Below, piece by piece: positions 57,970 to 64,000 of a stretch of 64,000 nt of DNA. The position numbers and the translations under genes are program-made. The notes beneath the pieces were generated by a model. That model saw nothing but the letters and a program-made list of their open reading frames with translations. It was not told the DNA's origin and ran no database searches. Source of the DNA: Amaurobius ferox (Eukaryota > Arthropoda > Arachnida > Araneae > Amaurobiidae); contig OX578145.1 in the NCBI GenBank assembly GCA_951213105.1, forward strand, positions 15,366,534 through 15,430,533. The letters are read 5' to 3'. The first letter of the stretch is position 1. Every line of letters begins with the position of its first letter.

Positions 57970-59074
57970 ATATGAGTCATTCCGTGTCAAATCAAACAAT
58001 AAAAAAAAATTTTTGAATCTACACGATTCAGATTTTTTGTTTATTTATTGTAACTATCAAGACGACAAAAATTGCATAATTTCAGATTTTTTGGGCTCTT
58101 AGTTTTTCAGTTATTGACTTTCAAAAAAGCGAAATCTGCCAAATTTGAAAAAAGTTTTGAAATCTTTAAACAGCTGTAGATTAAAAACTATTTAACCTAG
58201 AGAGCTCAAATTGATGTCATTTTCTTTTGCTTTTAATAAGCCTCAATTTGATATATAACATGACTATTCTATTTCAAATTTTAATCTTTTGAAAAGCTTC
58301 AAAAAAAATTTTTTTTTTAATCTGAAACTTTTAATTTTTTGAAAAAAATATATGCTTTAAAGATGTTAATGGACTACTTGAATGCTAAATTTCATAATGG
58401 GATGCCAATGGGTTCCTATGAAAATTATTTTTTTTGTATTAAAATAGTAATTATTTTAATACAAAAAATTTTGTATTAAAATAGTTTTGTATTAAACTAT
58501 ACGTGAAATTCGCTAAATTTAATTACAAAAAATTTAATTTCCATAGGAACCCCTTAACGACCGACTATGAAATTTGGCACACAAATGGTCCCTTAATGTA
58601 TTTTTATATACATTTTTTTATACATTTCATATTTTTTATACATTTCTTTTATATACATTTCTTTTTATATATATATTTTTTGAAGAAATCAGTTTCTTTT
58701 TTTTTTTTTTTTAGATTTTCTAAAAAATAATTTTTTTAGTTTGTAATGTTTTACAAACTCTAATTTGAAAAAAAGAGTTAGAATACCATAATCATTTTGT
58801 ATATTAAATTAAGGCTCATCGAAAACAAAAGAACGACACCAATTTGAGCTCTCTGGGTCAAATAGATTTTTATTTACAACTGTTTAAAGATTTCAAATCT
58901 TTGCCACATTTGGCATTTTTAAAAAAGTAAATAACTGAAAATCTAAGAGTCCAAAATATCTGAAATTTTATTGTTTTTGTAAACTTTACTGGTACTATCA
59001 CTGTACCAAAAATGATCAATTTCTGAAGTATCAAGGTTTAAACCATTAATTGATTTCACACGGAATGACATACA
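57970..59074. repeat. Left hairpin unit of the palindrome
   Basis: The two halves of this 1.1-kb unit are inverted copies. GGGCTCTTAGTTTTTCAGTT and TTTAAACAGCTGTAGATTAA in the left half face CAACTGTTTAAAGATTTC and ACTGAAAATCTAAGAGTCC in the right half. The centre is near 58460-58500. The right-hand unit at 60322-61309 is an inverted copy of the whole. Confidence 0.8.
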
Positions 59075-59235
59075 TTTAGTACATTAACTCATTAACCAGT
59101 TGTTTCAAACATTCAGTCCACATATGTTCTTTTCAATTTTAACAATTTGCTACATACTTAATATTTCATATATGTTACTCAAAATTTAATTTTGTATTTA
59201 CAATCAATTACAAAACCTCACTTTTTCAAGAACTT

Positions 59236-59775
59236 TTAAAATAAGTATTTCTCCAAACTGAGTGAAGACAATTTCATTTCTTCCTTGCTCAGAGTACAAG
59301 CTCTCCCAGTTGCAGTAACAGGCTCTACTTTTTTCAAAATGGTCTCACCTGGCACATTCAATATGTCAGTCGGTTGAGGATAAAAGAAAGAAGGAGAAGG
59401 TCCCTTACGATGTAGGAAGCTTACTTTATAGTCGCTCATAACATTATTCATCTCAAGAATACATGCAAGCCACCAAGATCCTTTATAGATTATAGTGTAC
59501 AAATCCAGATTCAATTTTTGCTAAATTTGTTGGTGTAATATAGTCTAATGCTGTTACACGTTCAGTAAACTGGTGTTCACTACAGTAATAATGCTTAACA
59601 AAAAGCAGATTTTCAGAAATTGGATAAAAATAATAAAGTTTTTGAGTATCCAGGATTGCCTTAGAATCATTGAACCGTGGCCACGTGGCCACAGTGTTTC
59701 TTTAACTTCTTCGCACTCATCAACTGTGCAGTACTCAAAATCTATGTACTCAAAAACTTCATTCTTTTTGCTCAA
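59236..59775 (-). pseudogene. Unnamed conserved protein segment, minus copy, two frameshifts
   Basis: Reading down from 59775: SKKNEVFEYIDFEYCTVDEC, a frameshift near 59690, VATWPRFNDSKAILDTQKLY and VKHYYCSEHQFTERVTALDY, then a one-base insertion near 59497, then GSWWLACILEMNN, SDYKVSFLHRKGPSPSFFYP and DILNVPGETILKKVEPVTAT, ending LSLEKYLF at 59236. The C-terminal block (W-W-L-A-x-I-L-E, SFLHxKGPS, FYPxPxDIL, TATGR) looks like a conserved module of repeat-encoded proteins in invertebrates, but I cannot name it or give a function. It reads as the C-terminal part of a larger transposon protein. Confidence 0.7.
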
Positions 59776-59777
59776 TT

Positions 59778-60158
59778 TCTGAAAATCGACTTCTTGTTAA
59801 GCATTATTACTGTAGTGAACACCAGTTTATTGAGCGTGTGACAGCATTCGACTATATTACACCAACTAATTTAGCAAAAATTGAATCTGGATTTGTCACT
59901 ATAGTCTATAAAGGATCTTGGTGGCTTGCATGTATTCTTGAGAAGAATAATATTACGAGCGACTACAAAGTAAGCTTCCTACATACTAAGGGATCTTCTC
60001 CTTCTTTCTTTTATCCTCAACCGAGTGACATATTGAATGTGCCAGGTGAGACCATTTTGCAAGAAGTAGGGCCTGTTACTGCAACTGGGAGAGTTTGTAT
60101 TCTGAGCAAGGAAGAAATGAAATTGTCTTCACTCAGTTTGGAGAAGTACTTATTTTAA
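59778..60158 (+). pseudogene. Unnamed conserved protein segment, plus copy
   Basis: Reading up from about 59778: SENRLLVKHYYCSEHQFIE, RVTAFDYITPTNLAKIESGF, VTIVYKGSWWLACILEKNN, SDYKVSFLHTKGSSPSFFYP and DILNVPGETILQEVGPVTAT, ending LSLEKYLF at 60158. The frame is uninterrupted for about 126 codons but begins at the palindrome centre, so the N-terminal part present in the minus copy is missing. Most differences from the minus copy are conservative (E/M, T/R, S/P), consistent with once-coding sequence copied by inversion. I see no start codon or promoter assignable to it. Confidence 0.7.
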
Positions 60159-60321
60159 GTACTAAGTTCTTGAAAAAAGTGAGGTTTTGTAATTATAATT
60201 GTAAATACAAAATTAAATTTTGAGTGACATATGTGAAATATTAAGTGTGTAGCAAATTGTTAAAATTGAAAAGAACATATGTGGGCTGAATGTTTGAAAC
60301 CACTGGTTAATGAGTTATGTA

Positions 60322-61309
60322 CTAAATGTATATCATTCTGTGTCAAATCACTTAATGGTTTAAACCTTGATACCTAAGAAATTGATCATTTTTAGTATAA
60401 TGATAGTACCAGTAAAGTTTATAAAAACTGTAAAATTTCAGATTTGGGGGCTCTTAGATTTTCAGTTATTCACTTTTTTAAAAAAGCCAAATCTGGCAAA
60501 GTTCTGAAATCTTTAAACAGTTGTAGATCAAAAACTATTTGACCCAAAGAGCTGAAATTGGTGCAGTACCTTTGTTTTCGATGAGCCTTAATTTGATATA
60601 CAACATAATTATGGAATTCTAACTCTTTTTTTTTTAAATTGAAGTTTTAAAAAAAAATTACAAACTAAAGAAAAAATCTAAAAATGAAAAACTGATTTTT
60701 TTTTCAAAAAAAATATATGTTTTAAAGACATTAAGGGACTATTTGTGTGCCAAATTTCATAGTCGGTCGTTAAGCAGTTCCTATGGAAATTAAATTTTTT
60801 GTAATTGAATTTAATGAATTTCACGTATAGTTTAATACAAAAAATTTTTTTCTTAGGAACCCATTGCCATCCCATTATGAAACTTGGCATACAAGTAGTT
60901 CATTAACATCTTTAAAGCATATATTTTTTTCAAAAAAATTAAAAGGGGTGTTTTTGAGATTTAAAAAAAAATTTTTATTTAAGTTTTTCAAAAAATTCAA
61001 ATTTGAAATAGCATAGTTACGTTATATATCAAATTAAGACTCATTAAAAGCAAAAGAAAATGACACCAATTTGAGCTCTCTAGGTTAAATAGTTTTTGAT
61101 CTACAGCTGTTTAAAGATTTCAAAACTTTGACAACTTTGGCAGATTTCGCTTTTTTGAAAGTCAGTAACTGAAAAACTAACAGCCCAAAAAATCTAATAT
61201 TTTACAGTTTTTGTCAGCTTCACTGGTACTGCCACTGTACCAAAAATTATCAATTTTCTTGATGTCAAGGTTCAGACTATTGGTTGATTTGACACGGAAT
61301 GACCCATAT
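60322..61309. repeat. Right hairpin unit of the palindrome
   Basis: Inverted copy of 57970-59074, bounded by TATCATTCTGTGTCAAATCA and TGATTTGACACGGAATGACC. It differs from the left unit by small indels in A/T runs. Confidence 0.8.
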
Positions 61310-61337
61310 GTACTCCTGCTCATTTTGTTTTTCTCAT

Positions 61338-61339
<2 letters not shown>

Positions 61340-61402
<63 letters not shown>
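61340..61402. repeat. (TA)n microsatellite
   Basis: About 30 TA units close to the right end of the palindrome, whose terminal sequence is CATAT. Confidence 0.95.
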
Positions 61403-61405
<3 letters not shown>

Positions 61406-61734
61406 TATATATATGTTAACAGTATACTAAAAAAGCTAATGGTAACTCAGTTTTGTTAATGTACTTTATCATGTCAAAATCACGATAGAATATTAATTCC
61501 CTATTATTAACTAACTGATAGTTATGGTTATTTTTTCTATTATTATGCATTTCATTACACTTGCATCATATAACTGTGCATTTTTCAAGGAGGTAGATGC
61601 AAGGAGTCAGTGGCAGGCTTTGTCTAATTTCTATAATCGATTAATATATTCGATTTTCTATCCGATTTATTTTTATTAATTGTTTAAATTGTTTTATAGG
61701 GTTAATAATGATTACTATTTTATCTGTATGTATT
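61403..61734. other. Intergenic DNA, nothing recognised
   Basis: No gene or repeat recognised. Confidence 0.4.
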
Positions 61735-62595
61735 AGTAAACACCGTTGTATTTTGAATGCAGTTTATCTAGTTTTTTACCTTCTAATTGTAAATAGAATG
61801 GATTTACTATTTACAATTTTTAAGAATGGCAACATGGAACATGGTCATTACTTTTTAGGGTTAGCAGCATATTCTTTGCACGTTATGTTGGGTTGGTTTA
61901 GCTGTTTGAACTTCTACATAGGTGTAAAACAATTCTATTTCTTCAATTTTTTCAATCATTTTTAGTTTTCAAATTTCTCAATAATTTTCCATTTATAGCA
62001 CATAAGGGCTTCTATTGACCTTTTGTTCACAGTAACAGGTCAATAAATGAAATGTGCTATTGAGGCTGATGTTTAGAAGTAGCCCCCTGAAGATTTCACT
62101 ATTACATCACCTTCATTCTATTTGGCATTTATGACTGACATACTTTTGAATTTTATCTGGTTGGTATTTGAATACTTTTTTGTTTATTATGGATGCGTTA
62201 CTATTTCTCTTCAATAATTCTATTTTAATTTATCTTCATTGCTTATAAATTTGTTACACTCGTTGTATTTTAAATACAGTTTATCTAATTTTTATATCTT
62301 CTAATTGTAAATAGAATGGATTTAATATTTGCAATTTTTAAGAATGGCAACATGGACATTGCTTTTTAGAGTTAGCAACATCTTCTTTGTAAGTTATGTT
62401 GGGTTGGTTTAGCTTTTTGAACTTCAACATATGTGTAAGATAATTTTATTTTTTTCAATTTATTCAATTATTTTTAGTTTTTCAAATTTTTCAAGCCCCT
62501 ATGTGCTACAGCACATAAGGGCTTCTATTGACCATGTATAGCACATAGGGGCGTTTATTGACCATTTATAGCACGTAAGAGCTTCTGCTGAAACT
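61735..62595. repeat. Tandem duplication (~520 bp) ending in 30-bp repeats
   Basis: 61740-61998 and 62262-62505 share long blocks: CGTTGTATTTTGAATGCAGT, CTTCTAATTGTAAATAGAAT, TTTTTAAGAATGGCAACATG, GTTATGTTGGGTTGGTTTAG. Each is followed by AGCACATAAGGGCTTCTATT then GACC. After the second copy that motif occurs three times with a 30-bp period (62510-62595). After the first copy, an inverted version (AGGTCAATAAATGAAATGTG, then CTAT) follows. The open frame at 61708-61965 is not shared intact by the second copy, so it is probably not a gene. Confidence 0.85.
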
Positions 62596-63327
62596 TTCTA
62601 ACGAAACTTATTGTTTACAAATTAATAAAGTTTTAAAAGGAATAACTTCCACACAAGCATATGCAATGTACAATACCGAATGTGTCTTTCAATAATATTC
62701 AATATCTTTTACATCTTAAAATCAAAATATGTATTGAACATTCAACATTTTTCCCGCAATATTTTTCACGGGATATGCCATCTGATACCGCGAACAAAAT
62801 AATCCCATTCCATATCTTTAAACGTCGCTGTAAAGAATGCGATTGAAGCAGATCAGTGGAAATAACGGACCGTCTATAACATCTGGAGCAAACTGAAGTC
62901 TTAAATTATATACTTTCTATACTTCATATGAATCGGGAGATAGTATCATGGAGTATTTTCTTACACTATACTTCTGATAATGTATACCTAGGATTTGATT
63001 TAAAACTCAAGTTTTTAAGGCTGCAAATCAAGTTAACGTACACTCAATGTAAATGCATGATTTGCGATTTCCAATAATACATTGAACTACTATTTTCATT
63101 ACTTTCCTATACTACTTTATAGGGAAAGTATAGCTCTCTATCGATAATATTAATATCCTAAACTAGCCCTTTCACCAGCGCTTTGAGCGGTCTCAATGTC
63201 TGGTGGTTACTAATGCGACACCAGTTACTAATGCACAGTTAGTAAACATTCTGAATATATTGGTTATAAATTTAGACATAAAATGAAATGGCACACATTT
63301 TTGAGAGGCAAAATGGTGTAAGTTCTT
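62596..63327. other. Intergenic DNA with a solo family A-like hairpin
   Basis: ACTTTCCTATACTACTTTAT, then AGGGAAAGT (63102-63130), is the terminal hairpin of family A without the rest of the element. No gene is seen. Confidence 0.5.
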
Positions 63328-64000
63328 AACACTTTCCAATATAGTTGAAAAGTGTTTATGACTTTATTCATTCTATCTATATGTCCGTTCGCACAATAAC
63401 TGTCGTAAAAATGACTTTATCAAAATGAAATTTTAATATGTTGTTGAGACAGTCCGTAGGAGATATGGGAATGTAAATGAATAATATCGCCCAATCAGTT
63501 TTGGATTGAACCCGGGTTGAAACAGTGAAATACATTGAACCCTATGGGACCCAATTTTTCAGACATTTTGTAAGAGAAGTTAAAATTCGCAAATTGCTTC
63601 GAAGATTTTAGGAAATATTCAAATTACCCCATAAAATATATAAAAAAATTTCAGTAAAATATGTTTGGTAGTTTTATAAATAAAATTTAAAATAATAATT
63701 ACACCCATATTATATTATGAAATCACGTGATCCACTTCAAAATAAAATATGGCATCCACATTTTTTCCCAGTGTAAATATCGTAATTTTTATTCTTTTAA
63801 ATTTATATTTAGTGTTGCATCCGTCCTAAAACCGTTTTATTTTTGCATATTTTTAGTGCATCTATATTCTGCGCCAACGCAATTTCAATATTTTTGTTTA
63901 AATCATCATCACACTAAGATGAGTTGTATAAGAATTGCTGAATTTTTTTCACGCAAAATTATTTAGCTCTAGAATCTGAAATATAAGTAATATGAATGAA
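63328..64000 (-). mobile_element. Family B repeat, copy e (runs off the window)
   Basis: Begins with the hairpin AACACTTTCCAATATAG and TTGAAAAGTGTT, then TATGACTTTATTCATTCTAT. The microsatellite has decayed (CTATATGTCCG). GTTTTGGATTGAACCCGGGT, AATCACGTGATCCACTTCAA (E-box near 63723) and GTTGCATCCGTCCTAAAACC follow in family order. The opposite end lies beyond 64000. Confidence 0.8.

Larger units (their letters stand above)
57970..61309. mobile_element. 3.3-kb palindromic element with inverted gene copies
   Basis: The outer ends ATATGAGTCATTCCGTGTCA (57970) and, complemented from 61309, ATATGGGTCATTCCGTGTCA match over about 25 bp. Two arms of about 1.6 kb are inverted copies of each other around a unique centre (59621-59771). 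The same terminal motif recurs inside (TCACACGGAATGACATA at 59055-59072, TATCATTCTGTGTCAAATCA at 60331-60350). Each outer third (57970-59074 and 60322-61309) is thus a unit bounded by the motif, and each is itself a hairpin. The inner part carries an unnamed coding segment on both strands. Transposon superfamily not recognised. Confidence 0.85.

Noticed and set aside
61708..61965. 85-codon frame with membrane-like character
   Set aside because: The tandem copy at 62262 does not preserve the frame, so coding constraint is not supported.

Overview
The window looks like repeat-dense, AT-rich intergenic or intronic DNA from a metazoan, probably an arthropod. A spider or other arachnid is my best guess from the look of the Tc1 elements and tRNA-headed SINEs, but nothing in the window proves it. 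I find no complete host protein gene, no CRISPR and no bacterial operon. Long ATG-initiated frames are rare, and most sit inside decayed transposons or microsatellites.

Layout. 1-6.1 kb: a possible Jockey-like LINE remnant and a decayed Tc1 element with ~52-bp terminal repeats (1431-2842). 6.1-14.2 kb: two copies of a ~1.3-kb non-coding repeat ('family B'), two tRNA-derived SINEs and a second Tc1 element (10780-12197). 14.7-16.2 kb: a third Tc1-like element. 17-26 kb: three copies of a ~1-kb repeat ('family A'), two of them facing each other, plus a 26-bp minisatellite and tandem duplications. 29-36.4 kb: a LINE Gag-like remnant on the minus strand, two small cut-and-paste elements, two more Tc1 remnants, and a tandemly duplicated CpG-containing block with E-box and CTCF-like motifs. 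37-55 kb: further family A and B copies, SINEs, piggyBac-type MITEs, and a composite SINE whose head is a full-length 5S rRNA sequence (54559-54943). 56-61.3 kb: one possible host exon, a large foldback in TA repeats, and a 3.3-kb palindrome carrying two inverted copies of an unnamed protein-coding segment. 61.7-64 kb: a tandem duplication and the start of another family B copy.

The most unusual content is structural. Families A and B differ in sequence but share one plan: a short 5' stem, an ACTTTCC-type subterminal motif, a microsatellite, and a 3' hairpin whose outer arm is the inverse of the 5' motif. That plan resembles helentron-associated (DINE-1/HINE) elements, which is an inference. 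The 5S-tRNA SINE has an exact 15-bp target duplication and lies inside a family A copy, which gives a relative age. The 3.3-kb palindrome is nested at two levels.
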